In this document: positions 1 through 6,832 of the stretch, one piece after another
Layout of the letters: every line of letters begins with the position of its first letter
Numbering within the stretch: position 1 is the first letter of the stretch
DNA from: Pyrinomonadaceae bacterium
GTDB taxonomy: Bacteria > Acidobacteriota > Blastocatellia > Pyrinomonadales > Pyrinomonadaceae
Length of the DNA stretch: 41,939 bases
NCBI GenBank assembly: GCA_025922875.1
Contig: JAICGZ010000014.1
Span: 1-41,939 of the forward strand
Reading direction: 5' to 3'
Notes under the pieces: generated by a model
What the model was told of the DNA's origin: nothing
The model's database searches: none
What the model saw: the letters and a program-made list of their open reading frames with translations, nothing else
Translations under genes and position numbers: made by a program

Positions 1-82
1 GCTTTGGTCTCGATCGGACCTGATCGAGGTGAAAGCGGGGCCAGGCCGCCGCACTCCAAAAAGACGCTAAGTTGGGAGGGAA
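1..82. other. Left edge, no gene recognised
   Basis: This is the stretch downstream of the khpB/jag stop on the minus strand. It holds a small hairpin with 7-bp arms CTCGATC and GATCGAG (9-15 and 22-28) around a 6-nt loop. There is no T-tract, so I do not call it a terminator. In many genomes mnmE follows jag, but nothing here can be assigned to it. Confidence 0.3.
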
Positions 83-535
83 TTAATTCTTGCGGGCAAT
101 TCTCAACTTACGATCCGCGCCTTCCCCGATCGACTCAGTGAAAAGATCCGGACTGTCTGCCAGGGTCAGGTGAATAATTCTTCGCTCGTTGGCGCTCATC
201 GGCTCAAATGTAAAAGCCGTTCCGGTCTGTCGCACGCGATTCGCCGCAAGATTCGCCATCGCTTGCAGTTCGGCTTCGCGAGTTGCGCGAAACCCGTGCA
301 CGTCACAAACAAGTCGCGCGCCCCCGGTCAGGCTTCGACCAAAAACTTGATTGATCAGGTGCTGCAAGGCTTCGAGCAACTCGCCTGTTTGCGCTTGCAG
401 TAACTCCGCGTCTTTGCCTTCGATATCCAGCACTTCGCCGGCAATACCCTGCTTCACTCCAACACGTAGGTGAAGACCCGTCATATCAAAGACGTTCTCG
501 AGAAACTCCGCTGCTTGTTGCGAAACCTCTGTCAT
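83..535 (-). CDS. khpB: KhpB/Jag-type RNA-binding protein (KH-R3H), short form
   Basis: This is a 150-residue protein of the Jag/KhpB family. The family binds RNA through a KH domain and an R3H domain, and in other bacteria has been linked to small-RNA binding and cell elongation. The KH-like region covers about residues 15-80 and includes GELLEALQHLINQVF, equivalent to the family's conserved G-x-x-L-x-A-L-Q-x-L segment. The R3H motif is R118-xxx-H122, followed by the typical S-x-G-x-x-x-x-R tail. The N-terminal Jag_N domain found in many homologues is absent. The gene starts 15 bp after the yidC stop and is the last of the rpmH-rnpA-yidD-yidC series, the usual place for jag. The family call is secure; the cellular role here is inferred. 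Confidence 0.9.
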   Translation of the reverse strand: MTEVSQQAAEFLENVFDMTGLHLRVGVKQGIAGEVLDIEGKDAELLQAQTGELLEALQHLINQVFGRSLTGGARLVCDVHGFRATREAELQAMANLAANRVRQTGTAFTFEPMSANERRIIHLTLADSPDLFTESIGEGADRKLRIARKN

Positions 536-550
536 CGAATCAATCCTTCA

Positions 551-2392
551 CTAACTGGACGCGGTTGCATCAACCTTTTTTTTTCGTCCTGGCGGCCCTT
601 TCGCCGGCGGCGCCGCAACCTCCTCATCGTCTGACTTGGTCCAGTGGTTTATCATAAATTGTTGGGTGAACCCGACGATATTACCAACCAGCCAATATAA
701 AACTAAGCCTGAAGGCGCGCTCCACAGAATATAAAGCATGAAGATCGGCATGCCGATCGCCATCATCTTTCTCTGCAGCGGATCCGCGGAGGGAGCAGGC
801 GTCACTAGTTGCAGGATGACCATAGTGCCTGTCATCAAAATAGGCAAGATGTGTATCAGGTACGGCTCGGCCGCTGAAAGATCAGGTATCCAAAGAAAAC
901 TAGCTTGCCGGAAATCTAGTGAGATCGTGATAGCTCGATAAAGCGCAAACAGGAACGGCATCTGAATCAGCAACGGCAAGCAACCGCCCAGCGGATTGCC
1001 CTCCTTCATCAGCCGTAGCTGGTCCATTTGCAATTCTTTCAGCCGCGGGTCGTTCTGCTTCAGCCCTTTGATCTTCTCTTGCAACTCCTTCATTTTCGGC
1101 GCCAGCTTCTGCGCCTTCTTCATGGCTTTGGACGATCGCCACTTCAACGGAAAGAACAGCGAGTAGATGACGATGGTGAAGAGAATGATCGCGACACCAT
1201 AACTACCGGTTACCTTGTATAGATACGTGATCGCCTGAAGTATCGGCACTGCGAGCGGCCGCGATAGCCAACCGAGAAAACCGTAATCGATCAGTCCCTC
1301 GAGATCGATCGGACGTTGGACCACCGCGCTTATCTCCTCGCTGCCTTCGGTGAGCAGGTAATGATCTTTTGGCCCCGCATAGATGACCGTCCGTGAACCG
1401 TCTGACAGGACAGGCACAAACGCTGTAATCAAATATCTCTTTTCCGGAGCGTCTCCGTCGTGCTTATGCTCGTATGCGACAGTCCTGTATTCGAGTCCCT
1501 CCGTTGTTCTGGTGGGCACCGCCACCATCGCAAAATACGTGTCTGCCACTCCCGCCCAATTAACCGGACCATTCAAAACGAGACGATCGGGACTACCGGT
1601 ATTGCCATTAATTGCAGCCGCGAGATGGCGTTCAAGGTTTTGACCAACGACAGCCACTGCCTCCGGCGCTACTGAATAAAACGTGTGATAATCGATGCCC
1701 TGGTCGCCGATACTCGGGCCGATCGCGACTTTTACCTGCGGTATCGTTTCGTCGCCACGCTTTAACAGAACCGAGAGATTGGTATCGTAACGCTCAGCAT
1801 CGAAGACAAACCTTTTTCTCACCTGCAGCCGGTTGGCGTCCTCGAGCACAAACGTGATTTCCTTCTTCTCACCCGGGCCAAGATTGAGATCGACGTCTCC
1901 ACTTGAAGCGTCGACGCCCTCGATCCTGTAGGTTGAAGAACTGAGCATCGTATCGAAAGCACTGTCGCCGGTCTGCAATTGCAGTGGAACCATGCGAGGC
2001 TGTCGCTTCAATCCTTCGGGCGAGATCAGTTCGAGCGGAATTTTGTCTCGCTTGTGCCCGGCAACAGAGTAGATTTCGGCCTGGCTGTTTTTGTTCTTCT
2101 TGATGATCCAACTAATCGGCTCGGCGCCCAGCGTATCGAACTTCACGTCGTACAGTGGGGTTCTTATCGTCAATGTTCGCTGCGGCGCGGCATTTACGAT
2201 TGGTGTTTGAACAGTAGCGGCCGGCGCCGGTGTACTTGAAGTCGCCGCTTGCGACGCTGTCGGACTTGCCGTTGGCGAAGGTGTCGCACCCGCGTTTTGA
2301 TCCGGAAGAGGAGGTGGAGGGAAAAAATAGCTCCACAAAAACAGAATTACCGAGGAGAGTATTAAGGCGAGTAGAAGTCGTTTTTGTTGCAT
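551..2392 (-). CDS. yidC: Membrane protein insertase YidC
   Basis: YidC inserts and folds inner-membrane proteins, alone or with SecYEG. The 613-residue protein has the Gram-negative layout. An N-terminal membrane segment covers residues 5-24. A Pro/Ser/Thr/Ala-rich linker (25-70) and a large periplasmic domain (about 70-355) follow, then the conserved Oxa1/YidC core from about 380 to 585. The core shows NPLGGCLPLLIQMPFLFALY (466-485) and the final PSGLVLYWLVGN block, followed by a basic C-terminal tail. Aligned without gaps to E. coli YidC, the conserved groove arginine (E. coli R366) is replaced by Y410, which is unusual. The gene lies between yidD and khpB. Its start is the ATG at 2392, and alternative starts would cut the first membrane segment. 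Confidence 0.97.
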   Translation of the reverse strand: MQQKRLLLALILSSVILFLWSYFFPPPPLPDQNAGATPSPTASPTASQAATSSTPAPAATVQTPIVNAAPQRTLTIRTPLYDVKFDTLGAEPISWIIKKNKNSQAEIYSVAGHKRDKIPLELISPEGLKRQPRMVPLQLQTGDSAFDTMLSSSTYRIEGVDASSGDVDLNLGPGEKKEITFVLEDANRLQVRKRFVFDAERYDTNLSVLLKRGDETIPQVKVAIGPSIGDQGIDYHTFYSVAPEAVAVVGQNLERHLAAAINGNTGSPDRLVLNGPVNWAGVADTYFAMVAVPTRTTEGLEYRTVAYEHKHDGDAPEKRYLITAFVPVLSDGSRTVIYAGPKDHYLLTEGSEEISAVVQRPIDLEGLIDYGFLGWLSRPLAVPILQAITYLYKVTGSYGVAIILFTIVIYSLFFPLKWRSSKAMKKAQKLAPKMKELQEKIKGLKQNDPRLKELQMDQLRLMKEGNPLGGCLPLLIQMPFLFALYRAITISLDFRQASFLWIPDLSAAEPYLIHILPILMTGTMVILQLVTPAPSADPLQRKMMAIGMPIFMLYILWSAPSGLVLYWLVGNIVGFTQQFMINHWTKSDDEEVAAPPAKGPPGRKKKVDATASS

Positions 2393-2433
2393 CGTGATAG
2401 AGGTTAGTTAATCAACCTCCGCATATAACAAAC

Positions 2434-2643
2434 CTATTTAACCGGATCATATCCTCCCGGATTGAACGGATGGCAACGGAGCAATCGACGTAGCGCCATT
2501 CCGCTTCCGCGCAAAGCACCGTAGCGGGAGATCGCGTCAACAGCGTATTCCGAGCAAGTGGGAATGAATCTGCACGAAGGGGGTAGAAGCGGTGAAATCG
2601 CCAATTTATAAACTTTGAGTAATGAGATCAGAACACTCTTCAC
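2434..2643 (-). CDS. yidD: Membrane protein insertion efficiency factor YidD
   Basis: This 69-residue protein of the YidD family is thought to help YidC-dependent membrane insertion from the cytoplasmic face. The family hallmarks are visible: an N-terminal amphipathic segment, the motif [15 protein letters not shown] with its paired cysteines, and the C-terminal [12 protein letters not shown]. The start is a GTG at 2643, six bases after the rnpA stop, so the two are probably translated from one message. A 41-bp gap separates it from yidC. The length is normal for the family. Confidence 0.95.
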   Translation of the reverse strand: MKSVLISLLKVYKLAISPLLPPSCRFIPTCSEYAVDAISRYGALRGSGMALRRLLRCHPFNPGGYDPVK

Positions 2644-2649
2644 AATCGC

Positions 2650-3009
2650 TTACTTAAGGGGATCGCGCGTTTCCAACCTTCCAACCTTTTCAATTATTCC
2701 CTTCAACTCCTGCGAAGGCGCATTGACCTTTTGAGTCAAGACCGCGGCTTTCGCATTCAGGACCCAATCGTAATTTCGTCCGAGCTCGCGCAATAACAAC
2801 TCGTTCGATCGGAATGACTCGCGAAGTAATCGCTTCGCGCGATTCCGTTGCACCGCCTTGCCCAGCGCCTTCTTCGAAGCCGTCACTCCCAGGCGATGGT
2901 GCAGTTCCTGATTTTCAATAACGAATGCGGTGATGAATACGCCTTCATACCGCTTGCCGTTCCGGTAGACGTGCTGGAATTCTGCAGTATCCCGCAAATA
3001 CTTCCGCAT
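2650..3009 (-). CDS. rnpA: Ribonuclease P protein component
   Basis: RnpA is the protein subunit of RNase P, which matures the 5' ends of tRNAs together with the RnpB RNA. The N-terminal FQHVYRNGKRYEG block and the RNR signature AVQRNRAKRLLRESF are both present. I chose the ATG at 3009 (119 residues, MRKYLRDTAEF) because it places the FQxVY motif at the usual distance from the start. The frame stays open to a TTG at 3039, which overlaps the rpmH stop. That would add ten residues ([10 protein letters not shown]) unlike the family and could only be explained by translational coupling. Neither start has a strong ribosome binding site. The gene sits directly between rpmH and yidD, as in most bacteria. 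Confidence 0.93.
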   Translation of the reverse strand: MRKYLRDTAEFQHVYRNGKRYEGVFITAFVIENQELHHRLGVTASKKALGKAVQRNRAKRLLRESFRSNELLLRELGRNYDWVLNAKAAVLTQKVNAPSQELKGIIEKVGRLETRDPLK

Positions 3010-3035
3010 GCAGCAGAGAAATAGCCATCTCAATC

Positions 3036-3182
3036 TCAATAATGAGCAGGCGTCAGGCGCTTTCTTCCCTTCGCACGGCGTCTCTTCAGCACCAAGCGAC
3101 CATTCTTGCTGGCCATTCGCGCGCGGAAGCCATGCGTCTTTGCGCGTCGTCTGTTGTTTGGTTGGAAGGTCCGCTTGGACAT
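3036..3182 (-). CDS. rpmH: Large ribosomal subunit protein bL34
   Basis: The minus strand encodes a 48-residue basic protein starting [20 protein letters not shown] and ending RLTPAHY. This is unmistakably ribosomal protein bL34, with the conserved [19 protein letters not shown] block; it ends three residues or so longer than E. coli bL34. The ATG at 3182 is preceded by the ribosome binding site AAGGAG about 11 bases upstream. The gene is first in the leftward operon with rnpA, yidD, yidC and khpB, and has a good sigma-70-like promoter just upstream. Confidence 0.97.
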   Translation of the reverse strand: MSKRTFQPNNRRRAKTHGFRARMASKNGRLVLKRRRAKGRKRLTPAHY

Positions 3183-3214
3183 AGAAATGAATTCTCCTTT
3201 AAACGAAAACCCTA

Positions 3215-3243
3215 AGACTAATCGCGGCCTGTGTTTATGTCAA
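3215..3243 (-). promoter_or_regulatory. Probable sigma-70-type promoter of rpmH operon
   Basis: On the minus strand a perfect -35 box TTGACA (3243-3238) is followed after 17 bp by TAGTCT (3220-3215, three of six matches to TATAAT). A transcript starting near 3208 would have a leader of about 26 nt carrying the AAGGAG site of rpmH. Confidence 0.45.
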
Positions 3244-3286
3244 GAAACGGAATTCCTTCACAGCGCTCGCCGCGAAAAGTCAGTTT

Positions 3287-3350
3287 CACAGGATTGACAA
3301 GATTTATAAGGACTAACATGTAAACCATGTCTATCTTGTAATCCTGTCAA
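3287..3350. repeat. Palindromic repeat family A, copy 1
   Basis: This is an imperfect inverted repeat. Its left arm reads ACAGGATTGACAAGAT and its right arm ATCTTGTAATCCTGT, with GGACTAACATGTAAA in the centre. The arms are tandem variants of the word ACAGGATT/ACAAGATT. The same element recurs at 10447, 28056 and 38079, and as a partial copy at 23431. Confidence 0.8.
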
Positions 3351-3571
3351 CGATAACTTTTCATGCGGGCTCTTATTCCGGCGTTTAACAATGTGGTGTA
3401 CCCGAAGCGTTCGGTTCAAAAATGCGGCTGAGAGGCGATCATTGGGTGTTGTTTTATTCGATGACATACCTTGATCGATCCGAAAGTTCTGTGTTAGTCT
3501 CCGCTCGCTTTGACAGTCGCCGCCCTGTAAACAGTTGATACTACAAGACTTTAAAGCAACACTTTAACACT

Positions 3572-3617
3572 CCGAGGTTTTTCCACTAGCTGTGGAAATC
3601 ATTGTGGAAAACCTCGG
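3572..3617. promoter_or_regulatory. Inverted repeat carrying DnaA-box-like sites upstream of dnaA
   Basis: The arms CCGAGGTTTTTCCAC (3572-3586) and GTGGAAAACCTCGG (3604-3617) are complementary with one bulged T. The element contains one full match to TTWTNCACA on the minus strand (TTTTCCACA, 3611-3603). Two one-mismatch sites lie at 3579-3587 and 3599-3591. It is about 140 bp upstream of the dnaA start, so it may serve origin function, dnaA autoregulation or both. Confidence 0.55.
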
Positions 3618-3708
3618 ACGGATCGATTTTGAATAACTTTAGTAAGGAATAGCGGGATAGGATTGGGTTAGGGTTCTGCGTGGAAACCTGCTGACAGCAG
3701 CGTACGGT

Positions 3709-3714
3709 TATACT
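3709..3714 (+). promoter_or_regulatory. Candidate -10 box for dnaA
   Basis: TATACT matches TATAAT at five of six positions and lies 43 bp before the dnaA ATG. The nearest -35-like hexamer, CTGACA at 3691-3696, is only 12 bp away, too close for a standard promoter. This is a weak call. Confidence 0.25.
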
Positions 3715-3757
3715 GCGAAGCCTTTGGTCAAATTGACGCCTTCCCGATGGGTTTTCG

Positions 3758-5176
3758 ATGAGCACTTCTGTTGAGACGAATGTTTGGGGCAGGATACTTC
3801 ACTCTCTCAAGGGCCGATTAAATCAACAAACACTGGACACGTGGTTTAGCCCGATTCAGTTTGAGAGTCTCGACAGTTCTCAACACGTCATTCACCTCCG
3901 CGCGCCAAACCAGGACGTAAAAGATTGGGTCGTCAGTAACTATGGCCAGGACCTGGCCGAATCGTTGAACGAACTACGCTTGTCTGGCTATTCGGTCGGC
4001 TGGGTTGTCGGCAAAGTTTCGGATTGGGTTCCTGAACAGATTACGACGTTGACTCAATCCGACACTCTGATTGGTAATAATTTAGATTTCAAAACGACTC
4101 CCTCATCGACTGCTGCGGTAACCGTCAGCGAGCCTTCTGCTTCGCCGCAGTCAGAACCTTCGCTGAGCTCCAAATACACGTACGAGAGTTTTGTGGTGGG
4201 CTCGTGCAATCAGTTTGCTCACGCGGCATCGCTGGCGGTCGCTGAAGCACCGGGAAGAACATACAACCCGCTTTACTTGTATGGCGGTGTCGGACTCGGC
4301 AAGACTCACTTGATGCACGCCTGTGGCCACGCAATCAAAACTCACAACCGGCATCTCAAACTCTGCTACATTTCGTCTGAGCGATTCATGAACGATCTTA
4401 TCAATGCCATTCGCTATGATAAGACGCAGAGCTTTCGCGAGAAGTATCGATCGGTTGATGTGTTGCTGATTGACGACGTGCAGTTCATGGCCGGCAAGGA
4501 ACGCACTCAGGAAGAATTTTTCCACACCTTCAATGCTCTCTACGATCAACAGAAACAGATTGTGATCAGTTCCGATTGTCCGCCGCGAGAAATACCGACA
4601 CTCGAAGAACGTCTACACTCTCGTTTCGAATGGGGATTGATTGCCGACATCGAACCGCCTGATCTCGAAACAAAGATCGCGATCCTGAAGAGAAAAGCCG
4701 ACTTGATTGGTGTGTCGATCCCTGATGACGTTGCGATGCTCATCGCTGGAAGAGTGAAGAGCAATATCCGGGAGTTGGAAGGCTCGCTGATTCGGTTGAT
4801 TGCGATCGCGTCGCTTCGAGGCGAGCCGATCACAAAGACCCTGGCTCAAGACGCAATCAGAAATATCTCCAAAGAAGAAGAATCAGGTGTTGTTACTATT
4901 CAGCAGATTCAAAAGTTAGTGGCCACAACTTATAAACTAACGAGCGAAGAATTGATTTCCAAAAACAATGCCCGGCAAATCTCACATCCTCGACAGGTTG
5001 CAATGTATCTCTGCAAGCACTTAACCAAGCATAGTTACCCGGAGATTGGTCGCGCGTTCGGCGGAAAACATCACACCACCGTGATTCACTCAGTGGAAAA
5101 AATTGAGGCGCTTGTCGCGACCGATGAAACCCTGCAACGACTCATCAGCGAACTCTCTGAGTCGCTTCAAAAATAG
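3758..5176 (+). CDS. dnaA: Chromosomal replication initiator protein DnaA
   Basis: DnaA binds DnaA boxes and, as ATP oligomers, opens the origin and loads the helicase. The 472-residue protein has all four domains. These are domain I (about 1-90, starting with a typical W-x-x-I-L segment), a variable Ser/Thr/Pro-rich linker (about 105-138), the AAA+ domain III, and the helix-turn-helix domain IV (about 375-470). Domain III has Walker A GGVGLGKT at 176-183 and Walker B VLLIDD at 235-240. In domain IV, SHPRQVAMYL carries the minor-groove arginine R412. The recognition helix reads GGKHHTTVIHS (435-445) where E. coli and most bacteria have GGRDHTTVLHA, so the base-contacting Asp is His here. Its last 16 bp, including the stop, are duplicated in tandem. 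No strong ribosome binding site precedes the ATG. Confidence 0.98.
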   Translation: MSTSVETNVWGRILHSLKGRLNQQTLDTWFSPIQFESLDSSQHVIHLRAPNQDVKDWVVSNYGQDLAESLNELRLSGYSVGWVVGKVSDWVPEQITTLTQSDTLIGNNLDFKTTPSSTAAVTVSEPSASPQSEPSLSSKYTYESFVVGSCNQFAHAASLAVAEAPGRTYNPLYLYGGVGLGKTHLMHACGHAIKTHNRHLKLCYISSERFMNDLINAIRYDKTQSFREKYRSVDVLLIDDVQFMAGKERTQEEFFHTFNALYDQQKQIVISSDCPPREIPTLEERLHSRFEWGLIADIEPPDLETKIAILKRKADLIGVSIPDDVAMLIAGRVKSNIRELEGSLIRLIAIASLRGEPITKTLAQDAIRNISKEEESGVVTIQQIQKLVATTYKLTSEELISKNNARQISHPRQVAMYLCKHLTKHSYPEIGRAFGGKHHTTVIHSVEKIEALVATDETLQRLISELSESLQK

Positions 5177-5192
5177 GTCGCTTCAAAAATAG
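5161..5192 (+). repeat. 16-bp tandem duplication across the dnaA stop codon
   Basis: GTCGCTTCAAAAATAG occurs twice back to back (5161-5176 and 5177-5192). The first copy encodes the last residues of DnaA and its stop; the second is non-coding. This is a simple slippage-type duplication. Confidence 0.9.
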
Positions 5193-5230
5193 TCTGACCT
5201 GATTTGCCCGAAAAGTCAGATAGTGCACTT

Positions 5231-5327
5231 CTTCTCTGTGCAACGTTTGTGTTCTCTGTGTCTCCGTGGTTCATTTATTGCTCGGAAAAAAAACAACCAC
5301 AGAGAACACAGGGGTTGCACAGAGAAG
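5231..5327. repeat. Palindromic repeat family B, copy 1
   Basis: The left arm (5231-5271) and right arm (5295-5327) are inverted copies built of the words CACAGAG and AACACAG, around an A-rich centre. The right arm reads AACCACAGAGAACACAGG followed by GGTTGCACAGAGAAG. Copies 2 and 3 are at 26091 and 32928. It lies between dnaA and the DnaA-box cluster. Confidence 0.85.
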
Positions 5328-5373
5328 ACTGCGCACGTCCACTTTCGGACAAAGCCATCTGACGATTCGAGTT

Positions 5374-5580
5374 TTTTTCACAGTCCACCGAGAACGTTTT
5401 GTGGAAATGTGCTAATGTTCACGTCTTCTGATTTTTTCCGCAGTTGCAAGTGGAACTTTGAACAGGTTTCCACAGGGCGTTGAGCGTCTTAAATGTTTGA
5501 CTTACAGGGTTTACGAATTTATTCACAGATCCACAGGCACCTACTACTACTACTAGATCTTTACTAAAGGTTTTAATTCT
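5374..5580 (+). other. oriC: Putative oriC core with DnaA boxes and DnaA-trio-like tract
   Basis: The dnaA-dnaN gap contains two full TTWTNCACA matches: TTTTTCACA (5374-5382) and TTATTCACA (5519-5527). One-mismatch sites occur at 5400-5408 (minus) and 5466-5474, and a weaker one (AGATCCACA) at 5527-5535. Thirteen bases after the TTATTCACA box are five exact CTA triplets (5541-5555), then an AT-rich stretch. A DnaA box, a short GC-containing spacer and repeated triplets reading CTA on the box strand is the layout described for the DnaA-trio unwinding element. The position at dnaA-dnaN, between oppositely oriented gene blocks, fits the chromosome origin. Confidence 0.7.
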
Positions 5581-5634
5581 GGAAGTAGAAGAATCGCGCG
5601 GCGTCGTTGTGGATTGCTTGAAGGAGTGATAGCG

Positions 5635-6750
5635 ATGCAATTTGTTGTGAGTAAGCAGAACCTGCAAAAAGAGCTGGGCTTCGTTCAAGGTGTCGTTGAA
5701 AAGAAAAATACGATACCCGTGCTTTCAAACATACTCATCGAATCAGTCGGCGAAAGTACGATAAGAATTACCGGCACCGATCTCGACGTGACCATTCGCT
5801 GTGATATGGATGCTGAAGAGATCACAACGCCAGGGTCTATGTGCGTCCAGGCGCGGAAGCTGTTCGAGATAGCACGATTGCTTCCGGATGCTCCAGTTAG
5901 TTTCAAGAAGGAAGACAACGAATGGGTAACGGTGAAATGCGATCGCGCGCGATTCAAGATGGTGGGAGTTGCTCGAGACGCGTTTCCGGAAGTTCCTTCG
6001 TTTAAGTCAGCGCCCACAAAGCTCCCCGCGAGTGTAATCAAGACGTTTATCGATCGCACCATCTTCGCTATCACTCAGGAAGAATCACGTTACACGCTCT
6101 CGGGTGCGAAATTCGTTTTGGACGATTCGGGCGCCAGGATGGTTACGACTGATGGTCATCGCCTCGCCTTCGTTGAAAAGAAAAACATCGTTCGGAACGG
6201 AGCGAAAGAAAGTATCGACACTCTGATTCCGAAAAAGACTTTGGCAGAGTTGACCAAACTGACCGCGGGCTTCGACGAAGAGATCAGTTTGGGAATGGAT
6301 GAGAATCACATCTATTTCCAGGTTGGACCAAGACTTTTGATTTCGCGAATGCTCTACGGGCAGTTTCCAAACTATGAAATGGTAATGCCGAAGAACAACG
6401 ACAAGTCAGTCGAGTTCAATAGCAGTTTGCTGAACCTTGCGATCAGGCGCGTTGCCTTGATGGCTGATGAACGATCGCATGCGATTCGCTTTCATCTCGA
6501 GCCGAACCAGTTGGTGATCAGCTCTCAAAACGCTGAAGAAGGTGAAGCCAACGAAACCATCCAAACAGACTACGCCGGCGACGTAACGGACATCGGTTTC
6601 AACGCGCAATATCTACAGGAATTTCTAAACGTCGTTGGCGACGCGAAAGTAGCGTTCGAATTCAAAGACGGCAACTCACAAGCGCAGCTGCATCCTTCGG
6701 AAAATGGCGATTACGATTACAAGTACGTCGTAATGCCGATGCGAATCTGA
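5635..6750 (+). CDS. dnaN: DNA polymerase III sliding clamp (beta subunit)
   Basis: The beta clamp is a ring-shaped dimer that tethers DNA polymerase III to DNA. The 371-residue protein has the usual three-domain length. It starts MQFVVSKQNLQKELGFVQGV and ends YDYKYVVMPMRI, the canonical clamp C-terminus (V-M-P-M-R-L in E. coli). I chose the ATG at 5635 because AAGGAG at 5621-5626 lies eight bases upstream. The frame is open to a TTG at 5614 (adding MLEGVIA), but that start would place the ribosome binding site inside the gene. It lies just downstream of the proposed unwinding element, in the conserved dnaA-dnaN-recF-gyrB order. Confidence 0.97.
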   Translation: MQFVVSKQNLQKELGFVQGVVEKKNTIPVLSNILIESVGESTIRITGTDLDVTIRCDMDAEEITTPGSMCVQARKLFEIARLLPDAPVSFKKEDNEWVTVKCDRARFKMVGVARDAFPEVPSFKSAPTKLPASVIKTFIDRTIFAITQEESRYTLSGAKFVLDDSGARMVTTDGHRLAFVEKKNIVRNGAKESIDTLIPKKTLAELTKLTAGFDEEISLGMDENHIYFQVGPRLLISRMLYGQFPNYEMVMPKNNDKSVEFNSSLLNLAIRRVALMADERSHAIRFHLEPNQLVISSQNAEEGEANETIQTDYAGDVTDIGFNAQYLQEFLNVVGDAKVAFEFKDGNSQAQLHPSENGDYDYKYVVMPMRI

Positions 6751-6777
6751 GAAATCAATAAAATTAAGTTTCTCTTG

Positions 6778-6816
6778 AAATCCATCCACAGATTACGCAG
6801 ATCTGTGGATGGATTT
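6778..6816. repeat. Palindromic repeat family E, copy 1 (perfect 16-bp arms)
   Basis: AAATCCATCCACAGAT (6778-6793) and ATCTGTGGATGGATTT (6801-6816) are exact reverse complements around the 7-nt loop TACGCAG. The hairpin fills most of the dnaN-recF gap and ends 16 bp before the recF ATG. It could act as a terminator or attenuator between dnaN and recF, though no T-run follows. Confidence 0.85.
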
Positions 6817-6832
6817 GCGTTAATATCGACGG

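Larger units (their letters stand above)
3183..3757. other. rpmH-dnaA divergent intergenic region (origin-associated)
   Basis: This 575-bp gap between the divergent rpmH and dnaA genes carries no protein gene I can support. From left to right it holds the rpmH promoter, one copy of palindrome family A (3287-3350), a DnaA-box-bearing inverted repeat (3572-3617) and a TATACT hexamer (3709-3714) that could be the -10 of a dnaA promoter. That hexamer has no convincing -35 box at the right distance. In bacteria with bipartite origins this interval carries one of the two DnaA-box clusters. Confidence 0.6.

Noticed and set aside
9-28. Hairpin CTCGATC/GATCGAG as terminator of the rpmH-khpB operon
   Set aside because: Short stem with no T-tract; could be chance in sequence rich in CGATCG.
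5231-5327. Repeat arrays considered as CRISPR
   Set aside because: The units are only 7-12 nt, inverted rather than direct across the element, with no unique spacers and no cas genes.
5614-5634. TTG start that would extend DnaN by seven residues
   Set aside because: AAGGAG at 5621-5626 fits the ATG at 5635 exactly, and homologues begin near MQF.
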